A stretch of DNA of 35,042 nt, from positions 1 through 35,042 of the forward strand of contig CALJIC010000105.1 in assembly GCA_937974195.1 (NCBI GenBank). The letters run 5' to 3'. Under the pieces are notes generated by a model, which was not told the DNA's origin, did not search any database, and saw only the letters and a program-made list of their open reading frames with translations. This stretch comes from an uncultured Roseiflexaceae bacterium (GTDB lineage: Bacteria > Chloroflexota > Chloroflexia > Chloroflexales > Roseiflexaceae). Positions 1 through 8,160 of this stretch are shown here, piece after piece; position 1 is the stretch's first letter, and every line of letters starts with the position of its first letter. The position numbers and the translations under genes are program-made.

Positions 1-21
1 AGGACTCCTTCGTCGGGAGAT

Positions 22-179
22 GTGGCGGGCGATGCCCGCCACGAGCCATTTGGCTCGCCGCAGCACGGCGGGACACATTTCGGAGGACGCAGCGCCTCCG
101 CGCCTCCCACTCCGGGGACATAGCCCAAGACACAGCCCGCCGCAGAGGCGACCCGGCGGGCCGTCTCTAGGCGAGAGAC
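22..179 (+). other. Hairpin-rich leader before the tube gene
   Basis: The bases ahead of the first gene hold several inverted repeats: 22-30 with 34-42 (GTGGCGGGC), 42-48 with 51-57 (CGAGCCA), 135-142 with 154-161 (GCCCGCCG), and 163-168 with 174-179 (GTCTCT/AGAGAC). The last ends one base before the ribosome binding site AAGGAG at 180-185. I see no convincing promoter here. The tube gene is therefore probably read from upstream, and the hairpins may act as processing or stability elements, or as the terminator of an upstream gene. Function is inferred. Confidence 0.5.
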
Positions 180-191
180 AAGGAGCGTGAT

Positions 192-713
192 ATGGCCCAG
201 TTCAGCGTCAATGCCCAGCGTTTCGACCCCTACAAGAACTTCAAGTTTCGCGTCAAGTGGGACGGCCGCTACGTCGCGGGGGTCAGCAAGGTCAGCGCGC
301 TCAAGCGCACCACCGAGGTCGTGAGGCACCGCGAGGGCGGCGACCCGAGCTCGAGCCGCAAGTCGCCCGGGCGCACCGAGTACGAGGCGATCACGCTGGA
401 GCGCGGCGTGACGCACGACCTGGAGTTCGAGCAGTGGGCCAACAAGGTCTGGAACTTCGGCTCGGGGCTCGGCAGCGAGGTCTCGCTGAAGGACTTCCGC
501 AAGGACATCATCATCGAGGTCTACAACGAGGCCGGCCAGCTGGCGATCGCCTACAAGGTCTACCGCTGCTGGGTCTCGGAGTACCAGGCGCTGCCCGAGC
601 TGGACGCCAACGCCAACGCGGTCGCGATCCAGACGCTGAAGCTCGAGAACGAGGGCTGGGAGCGCGACTACGAGGTGCCCGAGCCGACCGAGCCTCAGTT
701 CGTCGAGCCATGA
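192..713 (+). CDS. eCIS inner tube protein (T4 gp19-like)
   Basis: Protein of 173 aa that would form the hexameric rings of the inner tube, the hollow shaft carrying cargo in a contractile injection system. The sequence has the gp19/Afp1 tail-tube pattern: an opening FDPYKNFKFRVKWDGRYV, then a central segment with KSPGRTEYEAITLERGVTHD, then a FEQWANKVWNF helix. The length is normal for the family. The start is supported by AAGGAG at 180-185, six bases upstream. Its end overlaps the next gene (ATGA at 710-713). Only one tube paralogue is visible here; Afp-type systems carry two (Afp1 and Afp5), so another may lie upstream of the window. I am confident of the family. Confidence 0.93.
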   Translation: MAQFSVNAQRFDPYKNFKFRVKWDGRYVAGVSKVSALKRTTEVVRHREGGDPSSSRKSPGRTEYEAITLERGVTHDLEFEQWANKVWNFGSGLGSEVSLKDFRKDIIIEVYNEAGQLAIAYKVYRCWVSEYQALPELDANANAVAIQTLKLENEGWERDYEVPEPTEPQFVEP

Positions 714-1429
714 TGGCGGTGCGCACCCCGACCGACGCCGAGCTGCTGGATGCGTGGGAGCGCGCGGCGGCCGAACCGCCCCCGGCCCGCGCCCTGCGCC
801 TGCTGGCGGCGTGCACGCAGGCATCGGACGATGAGCTGCGCGCGCTGCCGGTGGGGCGGCGCGACGCGCTGCTGCTCGAGCTGCGCGTGCGGCTGTTCGG
901 CCCGCAGATCGAGTCGCTGGCCGAGTGCCCGGCCTGCCACGAGCAGCTGGAGCTGGCGTTCCCGGCCCACGCGATCCGCGCCGAGGCCGAGCCGCCGGAC
1001 GATCCGCTGCAGGTCAGCTTCGGCGCCTACACCGTGACCGCCCGGCTGCCGACCGCCGGGGACCTGCTGGCGCTGCACGCGGCGAACGGCGCCGCGCGCG
1101 AGCTGCTGCTGGAGCGCTGCGTGCTGGCGGTCGAGGGCGACCCCGCCGAGCCGCTCCCGGACGAGGTCGTCGGCGCGCTGGCGCAGCACATGGCGGCGGC
1201 CGACCCGCAGGCGGACGTGCAGATCGCGCTGAGCTGCCCGGCGTGCGGCGCGGCGTGGAGCGCGCCCTTCGACATCGTGAGCTTCCTGTGGCGCGAGCTG
1301 GACGCCTGGGCGCGCCGCACGCTGCGCGAGGTCCACACGCTGGCGCGCGCCTACGGCTGGCGAGAGCCGGACGTGCTGGCCCTCAGCCCGCGCAGGCGCC
1401 GCGCCTATATCGAGCTGGCACTGGGATGA
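710..1429 (+). CDS. eCIS baseplate-associated protein with two CPxC pairs (T4_baseplate-like)
   Basis: Protein of 239 aa starting at the ATG that overlaps the tube stop codon; a second ATG at 713 is also possible. Two well-separated cysteine pairs, CPAC near residues 73-76 and CPAC near 176-179, look like halves of one zinc ribbon. The second half runs LSCPACGAAWSAPFDI, followed by a helical tail with WREPDVLALSPRRRRAYIEL. Proteins of this type sit directly behind the tube gene in phage-like injection clusters and are usually described as T4 gp26/gp51-like baseplate proteins, here probably an assembly factor or baseplate component. I recognise the family by layout and motif, not by a search. 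Confidence 0.75.
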   Translation: MMAVRTPTDAELLDAWERAAAEPPPARALRLLAACTQASDDELRALPVGRRDALLLELRVRLFGPQIESLAECPACHEQLELAFPAHAIRAEAEPPDDPLQVSFGAYTVTARLPTAGDLLALHAANGAARELLLERCVLAVEGDPAEPLPDEVVGALAQHMAAADPQADVQIALSCPACGAAWSAPFDIVSFLWRELDAWARRTLREVHTLARAYGWREPDVLALSPRRRRAYIELALG

Positions 1430-1439
1430 GGCAGCAGCG

Positions 1440-2270
1440 ATGAGCAACTTCCTGGACAGCCTGGTGAGCCGCAGCCTCGGCGCCGCCGACGCGCTGCAGC
1501 CTCGCCTGCCCGCGCGCTTCGAGACGCCGAAGGGTGATCCGGCGCCGGCTGAAGCGATCGCCGAGGCTGAGGCGCCGCAGGAGCCCCTTCGCCCGCGCCC
1601 CGCCGGTGAACCCGCCGAGCCACAGGCGCCGCGGCCGGCCCAGAGTCCGGCGCGGGAGGCGGCTCCGCAGCCTGAGCCGGCCCCGCGCCCCGCGCCGGCA
1701 CCGCCCAGCCCCACGCCGGCTGCGCGCGCCCCGAGGGCGGAGGACGAGCCGGCGCCCAGAACCGCCTCGCCGGCACAGGAGCCCGCGCCGGCCATCCAGC
1801 CGCTCGCGCGGCGCGAGTGGCCGCCCGAGCCGCCGCGGGAGACACTGGCGGCTGAGCCGATCCCGGCGCTGCGCCCGGCCCCGCGCGAGCCAGAAGCGCG
1901 CGCCGAGCTGCGCACCGTGCTGATCGAGCGCGAGGTGCGCGAGGCGCACACGATCAGCCGCGAGCGGACGGTGATCGAGCGGGCCGCGCTGCGTGAGGGC
2001 GCGCGCCCGGCGGATGCTCGGAGCGAGCCGGCCCGAGCGGAGCGCCAGGGCGCGCCAGTCCGCCCGGAGGTCGTCCGCGTCCGCGAGCCCGCGGCCGCGT
2101 GGCAGCCCGAGGAGCGTGCGGAGGCCACCCCAGAGCCGCCAGTGGTCGTCAGCATCGGGCGGATCGACGTGCGCGTCCACACGACACCTGCCGCGCCGCG
2201 GCAGCGCGCCCAGCAGCGCGGCATGACGCTCGAGGAGTACCTGCGCAAGCGCAGCCGGGGGGACGACTGA
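1440..2270 (+). CDS. Pro/Ala/Glu-rich eCIS linker protein of unknown function
   Basis: Protein of 276 aa. The first 30 residues look folded (MSNFLDSLVSRSLGAADALQ, then LPARFE). Residues about 35-135 are a low-complexity Pro/Ala/Arg/Glu stretch expected to be disordered. A charged helical region rich in RE pairs follows (about 155-200). The conserved-looking end reads VVVSIGRIDVRVHTTP and finishes with MTLEEYLRKRSRGDD. Short proteins with a disordered middle and this kind of 'IGRIxVR...LEEYL' ending recur beside tube-terminator genes in eCIS clusters. No enzyme motif is present. A flexible tether or assembly adaptor is my inference. It overlaps the next start (TGATG at 2268-2272). Confidence 0.7.
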   Translation: MSNFLDSLVSRSLGAADALQPRLPARFETPKGDPAPAEAIAEAEAPQEPLRPRPAGEPAEPQAPRPAQSPAREAAPQPEPAPRPAPAPPSPTPAARAPRAEDEPAPRTASPAQEPAPAIQPLARREWPPEPPRETLAAEPIPALRPAPREPEARAELRTVLIEREVREAHTISRERTVIERAALREGARPADARSEPARAERQGAPVRPEVVRVREPAAAWQPEERAEATPEPPVVVSIGRIDVRVHTTPAAPRQRAQQRGMTLEEYLRKRSRGDD

Positions 2271-3502
2271 TGAGCAACTCGCTGGCAATAGCCGCGGTGA
2301 CGGCCACGCTGCAGCGCCTCCTGACCGACCAGGTGCCGGAAGGGCTGCCGCCCGACCTGCCCGCCGAGTTCAACCCCGGCGACCTGCGCGTGACCGTCCG
2401 GCCGCCGGACAAGGCGCGCAACGACGCCATCAGCCAGATCAACCTGTTCCTGTACCACACCGCCTTCAACGCGGCGTGGCGCAACGAGCCGAGCCCGGCG
2501 CGCGTCAACCCCGGCGAGGTCGGCTCGCCGCCGCTGGCGCTCGACCTGTACTACCTGGTGACCGCCTACGGCCGCGAGAACAACGACATCAGCGCGCACA
2601 TCCTGCTCGGCCAGGCCATGCGCGTGCTCCACGACCACGCGCTGCTCGGGGCGGCGGAGCTGCAGGCGGCCCTGCCGGGCAGCGACGTCCACAACCAGAT
2701 CGACCGGGTGCGCATCCGCCACCAGCCGCTCTCGCTGGAGGAGATGACCAAGCTGTGGAGCGCGTTCCAGACCAACTACCAGCTCTCGGTGGCCTACCAG
2801 GTGGCGGTGGTGCTGATCGAGAGCAAGCGCCCGGTGCGAGCGGCGCTGCCGGTGCTGCGGCGCGGGAGCGAGGACCGCGGCGCGCTGGTCGCCTCGGGCC
2901 TCATCCTGCCCTACCCGGCGCTGGAGTCGGCCCGGCCCGCCACGCCTGACCCGAGCGCGCTGCCGGGCGGAACAGTCATCCTGGCCGGCCAGAATCTGGA
3001 CGGCGAGGACGTGCAGCTGCGCGTCACCCGGCCGCGCGAGACAGAACCGGTCGTGCTGGCGCCGGCGGCGGGCGGGACGGCGACGGAGATCAGCTTCAGC
3101 GTGCCGGCCGACCCGGACGGCTGGCCGGCCGGCTTCTACCGGGTTGCGGCGGCGGTGCGCAAGGCGGGCGAGACGGACGCGCGCCTGACGAACGAGGTCG
3201 GCTTCGCGCTCGCGCCGAGCATCGAGGAGATCACAGTCGAGGAGGGCGAGCCCCGCGCGCTGCGGGTGCGCGCCAACCCGAAGGTCCGCGCCGCGCAGCA
3301 GGTGGCGCTGATCGTGGGCGACCGCGAGCTGGCGCCCGAGCCGTTCAGCGGCGCGGCCGAGGTCGTGCGCTTCCCGATCGGCGACCTGGCGGCGGGGACG
3401 TACTTCGTGCGGCTGCGGGTCGACGGCGTGGACAGCCTGCTGGTGGACCGCTCCGTCCAGCCGCCGGTGTTCAAGGAGAGCCAGCGGGTGACGATCCCAT
3501 GA
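2270..3502 (+). CDS. DUF4255 / Pvc16-like tube terminator protein
   Basis: Protein of 410 aa; the reading frame is open further upstream but the ATG at 2270 overlapping the previous stop is the sensible start. Residues 1-190 match the DUF4255 (Pvc16/Afp16 N-terminal) pattern: MSNSLAIAAVTATLQRLL, a QINLFLYHTAFNAAWRN segment, LALDLYYLVTAYG, and LGQAMRVLHDHALL. In Afp and PVC systems the Afp16 homologue caps the tube and fixes particle length. The C-terminal half is beta-rich with two IPT-like sandwiches (GGTVILAGQNLDGEDVQLR; then AAQQVALIVGDREL). It ends in an ATGA overlap with the ATPase gene, an arrangement consistent with joint expression during assembly. Confidence 0.88.
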   Translation: MSNSLAIAAVTATLQRLLTDQVPEGLPPDLPAEFNPGDLRVTVRPPDKARNDAISQINLFLYHTAFNAAWRNEPSPARVNPGEVGSPPLALDLYYLVTAYGRENNDISAHILLGQAMRVLHDHALLGAAELQAALPGSDVHNQIDRVRIRHQPLSLEEMTKLWSAFQTNYQLSVAYQVAVVLIESKRPVRAALPVLRRGSEDRGALVASGLILPYPALESARPATPDPSALPGGTVILAGQNLDGEDVQLRVTRPRETEPVVLAPAAGGTATEISFSVPADPDGWPAGFYRVAAAVRKAGETDARLTNEVGFALAPSIEEITVEEGEPRALRVRANPKVRAAQQVALIVGDRELAPEPFSGAAEVVRFPIGDLAAGTYFVRLRVDGVDSLLVDRSVQPPVFKESQRVTIP

Positions 3503-5577
3503 GCGAGCAGCAGCGACAGCTGGAGCACAGCGAGACCTACCTGGCGGCGGCGATGGAGCACCTACGCCTGCGCCTGCAGCGCCTGGCGGAGCGCCACGCG
3601 CAGCCGACGACCGCGCTGGTCCCGCTGTCCGAGGCGCAGGCGGCGCCCCCGCAGCGGGGCGGGCGCCTCTTCGGGCGGCGCGAGCCGCAGCCGATGGCCG
3701 CGCTGCCGGCGCCGGCCGAGGCGCCGCGCGTCACCGACGAGCAGATCCGGCAGGCCGCCGAGGCCGTCGCGGCCGCCGAGCAGCTCGACCCGCCCCCGGC
3801 GGCGGTCGTGCTGAGCCAGAGCTTCGGGCTGCGGCCGTTCGAGCGCGAGATCCTGCTGCTGTGCGCGGGCATGGAGCTCGACACCCGCATCGCCGGGCTG
3901 TGCGCGCGGGCCCAGGACGACCCGGGCCGACCCTACCCGACGTTCGCGCTGGCCATGGCGCTCAGCGACGCGCCGGAGTGGGCGGCGCTCGCGCCCGACC
4001 GGCCGCTGCGCTACTGGCAGCTGATCCACATCCACCAGCCGGCGGCGGTGCCGCTGACCAGCGCCGCGCTCAGCGCCGACGAGCGGATCGTCAACGCCCT
4101 GAAGGGCCTGAACTACCTGGACGACCGGCTCGCGCCGCTGGTGCAGCTGCTCGACCCGCCCGGCGACACGGTGCCGCCCTCGCAGCGCGCGGCCGCGGAG
4201 ACGATCGTCGGCTACCTCGGGGTCGGGGTAGTGACGCGGGCGCCGGTGGTGCAGCTGGTGGGGCCGGACAGCGGCGCGAAGCAGCTCGTGGCGCGCGTCG
4301 CCGCCGAGCAGCTGGGCCTCCAGCTCGTCCGCATGGCGGCGGACGCGCTTCCGGCGCAGACCGGCGAGCTCGAGCAGCTCGCGCGGCTGTGGGAGCGCGA
4401 GGCGATCCTTCTGCCGCTGGCGCTCTACCTGGACGCCGCCGAGAGCGAGCGGCCGGGGGAGGGCGGGGGAGCGCGGCCGGTGCAGCGCTTCATCGAGCGC
4501 TGCGGCGGCGTGGTGCTGCTGGACACCCGCGAGACGTGGCCGGGGCTCAGCGACGATAGCCTGGTGCTCGACATCGCCCCGCCGACTCCGGCGGAGCAGA
4601 TCGCCGCCTGGCAGGAGGCGCTCGGCGCCGAGGCCGGCGACCTCCCCGACCGGCTGGCCGGCCAGTTCAGCATGGGCGTCGAGGAGATCCGGCGCACCGC
4701 GCTGATCGCCAGGAGCGCGCCCGAAGGCGGCGCCGGGCTCGGCGAGCGGCTGTGGGAGGCCTGCCGGATGCGCTCGCGCCCGCAGCTCAACACGCTGGCG
4801 CAGCGGATCGACCCGCACGCCAGCTGGGACGACCTGGTGCTGCCCGCGTCGGAGATGCGGCTCCTGCGCCAGATCGCCGACCAGGTGGGGCAGCGCAGCA
4901 CCGTGTACGACCGCTGGGGCTACCGCGACAAGATCAGCCGCGGGCTGGGGATCAGCGCGCTGTTCGCCGGGCCGAGCGGCACCGGCAAGACCTTCGCCGC
5001 CGAGGTGCTCGCCAGCGAGCTGCGGCTGAGCCTGTACCGCATCGACCTGTCGGCGGTGGTCAGCAAGTACATCGGCGAGACCGAGAAGAACCTGCAGCGG
5101 ATCTTCGACGCGGCCGAGCGCGGCGGCGTCATCCTGTTCTTCGACGAGGCGGACGCGCTGTTCGGCAAGCGCTCCGAGGTGAAGGACAGCCACGACCGCT
5201 ACGCGAACATCGAGGTCAACTACCTGCTCCAGCGCATGGAGGCCTTCGGCGGCCTGGCGATCCTGGCGACGAACATGAAGGACGCGCTCGACGCCGCCTT
5301 CCTGCGGCGGCTGCGCTTCATCGTGAACTTCCCCTTCCCCGGCGCGAGCGAGCGGCTGGAGATGTGGCGGCGGGCCTTCCCGCCGGAGACGCCAACCGAG
5401 GCGCTCGACCTGCGGCGGCTGGCGAAGCTGAACCTGAGCGGCGGGAACATCATCACCGTCGCGGTGAACGCCGCCTTCCTGGCCGCGGCGGCGGGCGAGC
5501 CGGTGCGGATGGAGCACGTGCTCGACGCGGCGCGCACCGAGATGCGCAAGCTCGAGATGCCGGTGGACTACGTCTGA
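3499..5577 (+). CDS. eCIS AAA+ ATPase (Afp15-like)
   Basis: Protein of 692 aa. The C-terminal AAA+ module has Walker A GPSGTGKT at residues 491-498, Walker B VILFFDEADALF near 544-555, a sensor-like ILATNMKD, and the arginine-rich FLRRLRF. The N-terminal half carries a second, degenerate AAA-like fold: VVQLVGPDSGAKQLV stands where a P-loop would be but lacks the GKT lysine, and LYLDAAE replaces Walker B. This inactive-plus-active arrangement is typical of the eCIS ATPase (Afp15/Pvc15), which is needed for particle assembly or cargo loading and probably acts in the producer's cytoplasm. It follows the terminator gene with an ATGA overlap. Family assignment is secure; the precise step powered is not visible from sequence. 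Confidence 0.92.
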   Translation: MSEQQRQLEHSETYLAAAMEHLRLRLQRLAERHAQPTTALVPLSEAQAAPPQRGGRLFGRREPQPMAALPAPAEAPRVTDEQIRQAAEAVAAAEQLDPPPAAVVLSQSFGLRPFEREILLLCAGMELDTRIAGLCARAQDDPGRPYPTFALAMALSDAPEWAALAPDRPLRYWQLIHIHQPAAVPLTSAALSADERIVNALKGLNYLDDRLAPLVQLLDPPGDTVPPSQRAAAETIVGYLGVGVVTRAPVVQLVGPDSGAKQLVARVAAEQLGLQLVRMAADALPAQTGELEQLARLWEREAILLPLALYLDAAESERPGEGGGARPVQRFIERCGGVVLLDTRETWPGLSDDSLVLDIAPPTPAEQIAAWQEALGAEAGDLPDRLAGQFSMGVEEIRRTALIARSAPEGGAGLGERLWEACRMRSRPQLNTLAQRIDPHASWDDLVLPASEMRLLRQIADQVGQRSTVYDRWGYRDKISRGLGISALFAGPSGTGKTFAAEVLASELRLSLYRIDLSAVVSKYIGETEKNLQRIFDAAERGGVILFFDEADALFGKRSEVKDSHDRYANIEVNYLLQRMEAFGGLAILATNMKDALDAAFLRRLRFIVNFPFPGASERLEMWRRAFPPETPTEALDLRRLAKLNLSGGNIITVAVNAAFLAAAAGEPVRMEHVLDAARTEMRKLEMPVDYV

Positions 5578-5672
5578 GCGATAGTGGGGGTCCGGGGAGG
5601 GCCTGCCCAGACCCCTCCGAAGAGGCGCGGGCTCAGACCATCGCAAACGTTATGTCATCGAGAGAAACGCCG

Positions 5673-5963
5673 ATGAAGATCATCATCAACATCGAGCGGC
5701 TGGCGCTCGACGGACTGGCGCTCGACGCGCGCGAGCGGGCGGCGCTGCAGGCGGCGCTCGAGGCCGAGCTGGGGCGCATGGTCGCCGAGCGCGGCATCAG
5801 CCCCGCGCTGCTCGCCGGCGGGGCGCTGCCCTCTCTGTCCGGCGCCGCCATCGAGCATTCACCAGACGCGGGGCCGGCGGCGCTCGGCGCACGGATCGCG
5901 CGGTCGGTCTACGGCAGCATCGGCGCGCCCGAGCCGAGCGCACCTTCGCACCCAGGAGACTAA
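5673..5963 (+). CDS. Small conserved eCIS-associated protein, function unknown
   Basis: Protein of 96 aa. The ATG at 5673 has a GAGAGAAA stretch just upstream; an in-frame ATG at 5652 would add seven residues without clear support. The opening MKIIINIERLALDGLAL, a helical middle with AALQAALEAELGRMVAERG, and the ending with ALGARIARSVYGSIG resemble small proteins that repeatedly lie immediately before DUF4157 genes in eCIS clusters. No catalytic motif, signal peptide or membrane segment is present. Its place between the ATPase and the cargo genes suggests a cargo chaperone or loading adaptor, which is inference from context only. A 95-bp spacer with a hairpin (5587-5592 with 5610-5615) separates it from the ATPase gene. 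Confidence 0.72.
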   Translation: MKIIINIERLALDGLALDARERAALQAALEAELGRMVAERGISPALLAGGALPSLSGAAIEHSPDAGPAALGARIARSVYGSIGAPEPSAPSHPGD

Positions 5964-5966
5964 GCC

Positions 5967-8067
5967 ATGGCTGAAGAGCGACAGATGGCGCAGCGCGCGG
6001 ACATCTCCCCGGCTCCGGCGGGGCTGCTGCAGCGGGCCTGCGCGTGCGGCAACCACGCCCATGGCGGCGAGTGCGAGAGCTGCAAGCGCAAGCGCGAGCA
6101 GCTCCAGCGCGCCGGGGTCGGCGAGGCCCCCGCCGCGATCCCCGGCGTGGTCCACGAGGTGCTGCGCTCGCCCGGCAGCCCGCTCGACACCGCCGCGCGC
6201 GCCGAGCTGGAGCCGCGCTTCGGCTACGACTTCTCGCACGTGCGGGTGCACACCGGCCCGCAGGCGGCCGATTCGGCGCGCCAGGTCAACGCCCGCGCCT
6301 ACACCGTCGGCCAGCAGGTCGTGTTCGGCGCCGGGCAGTACGCCCCGCACACGCCCGGCGGGCAGCGGCTGCTGGCGCACGAGCTGGCCCACACCGTGCA
6401 GCAGCGCGGCGCGGCCCCCGGCCTCCAGGCCGCGGCGATCGACCCGGCCGACTCGCCGCTCGAGCGCCAGGCCGAGCGGGCCGCAGACGCCGCGCTGGCC
6501 GGAGGGCCGGTCGGCGGGCTGCAGAGCGCCGGTCCTCAGCCGGCAGCCCGCCGGCCAGGCCGAGCCGGACTTCTCCTCGCCGCAGCGGCGCGGCGGACGG
6601 GCGCGCTCGACGTTCCTCGACGCCGGCACGCGCGGGCCGGACCGGGTGCGGATCGCCGTCACGCGCTACCTGTGCGACTGCGTGGGGCGCAACGTGACCC
6701 GCACCAGCGCCTCGGCGCGGCTGCGCCCGCGCCCCGGCATCACGCTCGAGATCTGCCGCGGGCGCGTGACCGGGCGCGTGGTGGGCGAGGTGACGCCGAG
6801 CAGCGCCACCACCGGGCGCGCCACCGTGCGCGGCGAGGTCAACGTCGCGCCCGGGTCGGGCGGGACCGGGGTGCGGGTCGGCGTCGAGGGCGAGGCGCGC
6901 AACACTGGCAGCGAGCCGCAGGTCGGCGGGCGCGCCGACGTTCGCGTGCGGCTCCCCGGCGGGCCACAGGTGGGCGTCGAGGGCGAGGTGCTGCGCGGCA
7001 CCGACAGCGGGCGGGTGGACACCCGCATCGGCGCCGGCGCCGACGTCGGCCCGGTGCGCGTCGGCGTCGGCGTGACCAACCCGCAGGACAGCCGGCGCGG
7101 CGTCGGGATCACGTTCGGCGGCAACCTGCCGGGCCAGGACGTGCAGGACCGCACCTGCCGCGAGTGCCGCTGCCCGATCGTCTACCGCTGCTACGAGGAC
7201 ATCCCGCCGCGCGACTACGAGGAGCAGGTGACCTACGACGTCGAGGACCGCAGCCGGCTGCGCTACTACTTCCGGCTCGACTCGAACCAGGACACCGGCG
7301 ACCCGGTGCTGCGCAGCGAGTCCCGCGAGATGCTCAACCAGCTGGCGCAGCTGGTGGCCGGCGGCGCGCAGATCCGCGCGATCATCGGCTACGCCTCGCC
7401 CGAGGACAACCGCGACCGCCCCACGCCGAACGAGCAGCTCTCGCTCTCGCGGGCCCAGCGCCTGCGCGACCTGCTGGCGGCGCGGCTGGGCAGGGATGTG
7501 GCGCTCCCCGAGCCGCAGGCCGGCGGCGAGCTGTTCGGGCGGGTGGCGACGATCACGCCGGGGAGCAGCCTGGCCGACGCGATCCTCGAGGCCGGATTCG
7601 GCGACCCCGAGGATGTCACGACCTTCCTGATCGGCGACGATATCCCGAACCCGGAGCTGGCCGACCAGTTCCTGAGGCTGCTCGGCCGGGTGACCGAGCC
7701 GGCGGAGCGCCTGCGGCTGTTCGGCGTGAGCGAGAGCTCGCCGGCGGCGCCGCGGCTGCTGGCGGCGATCGAGCAGTTCATCGCCCGCGGCGGGCGCGGC
7801 CGGCGCCCGTGGGAGGGGATCTTCGGCTTCCTGCGCTTCGCGACCGTGGAGGTCACCAAGACGCGGCAGGAGACACGCACCGAGCAGCGGCGCACGTCGG
7901 GCTCGATCAGGCGGCTCTCGGAGCCGGAGTGCAACCGCTACGCCCGCGAGGCGGAGGCCGAGGGGCGCTTCGGCCCGCGCGAGCCGGAGCCCGCCAACGA
8001 GGCGGACTGCCCGACCGGCTCGCCGCGCAATGACGCAGACTACGCGAGCGAGTGTGACTACGACTGA
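5967..8067 (+). CDS. eCIS core (DUF4157) cargo with OmpA-like C-terminus, frame-disrupted
   Basis: The natural product spans two frames. Frame 1 of the gene (5967 to about 6530) encodes a Cys/His cluster (CACGNHAHGGECESC near residues 25-39) and the eCIS core domain with HELAH at residues 138-142. From about 6532 the coding signal moves forward by one base and continues to 8067: a Gly/Val-rich beta-repeat region (VRVGVEGEAR, VGVEGEVLRG), a cysteine knot-like CRECRCPIVYRC, then an OmpA-like segment around 7260-7500 (YYFRLDS..., IIGYASPEDN, LSLSRAQRLRDLLAARLG). Restored length is about 699 aa. Without a shift, the first frame runs to 8033 but its tail is Arg/Gly/Pro-rich out-of-frame sequence. 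DUF4157 proteins in eCIS clusters are loaded cargo or toxin carriers. Sequencing error, decay or programmed shifting are all possible. Confidence 0.8.
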
Positions 8068-8083
8068 GACGCCGCGCTGACAG

Positions 8084-8118
8084 CCAGTGGCGGCCGCACA
8101 GGGCCGACTGGCCTTCTT
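8084..8118 (+). terminator. Weak hairpin between the two cargo genes
   Basis: CCAGT at 8084-8088 pairs with ACTGG at 8107-8111, and inner CGGCC (8091-8095) pairs with GGCCG (8102-8106) across a two-base bulge. A pyrimidine run CCTTCTT follows. It could be a weak terminator or a processing hairpin that sets the toxin gene apart from the gene before it. The T-run is interrupted, so strength is doubtful. Confidence 0.35.
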
Positions 8119-8160
8119 CGCAGCCCCGCAGGTGAGCGAACACGAGAGCGTGACCGAGCG

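Noticed and set aside
695..2722. Long minus-strand open frame opposite the baseplate and linker genes
   Set aside because: It is the complement of strongly supported plus-strand genes, is Arg/Ala/Gly-rich without motifs, and spans several real gene boundaries. Such open antisense frames are expected at this GC content.
6378..6392. HELAH in the cargo protein as proof of a metalloprotease
   Set aside because: HExxH is a standing feature of the DUF4157 delivery domain in proteins with unrelated activities, so it does not by itself show protease function.
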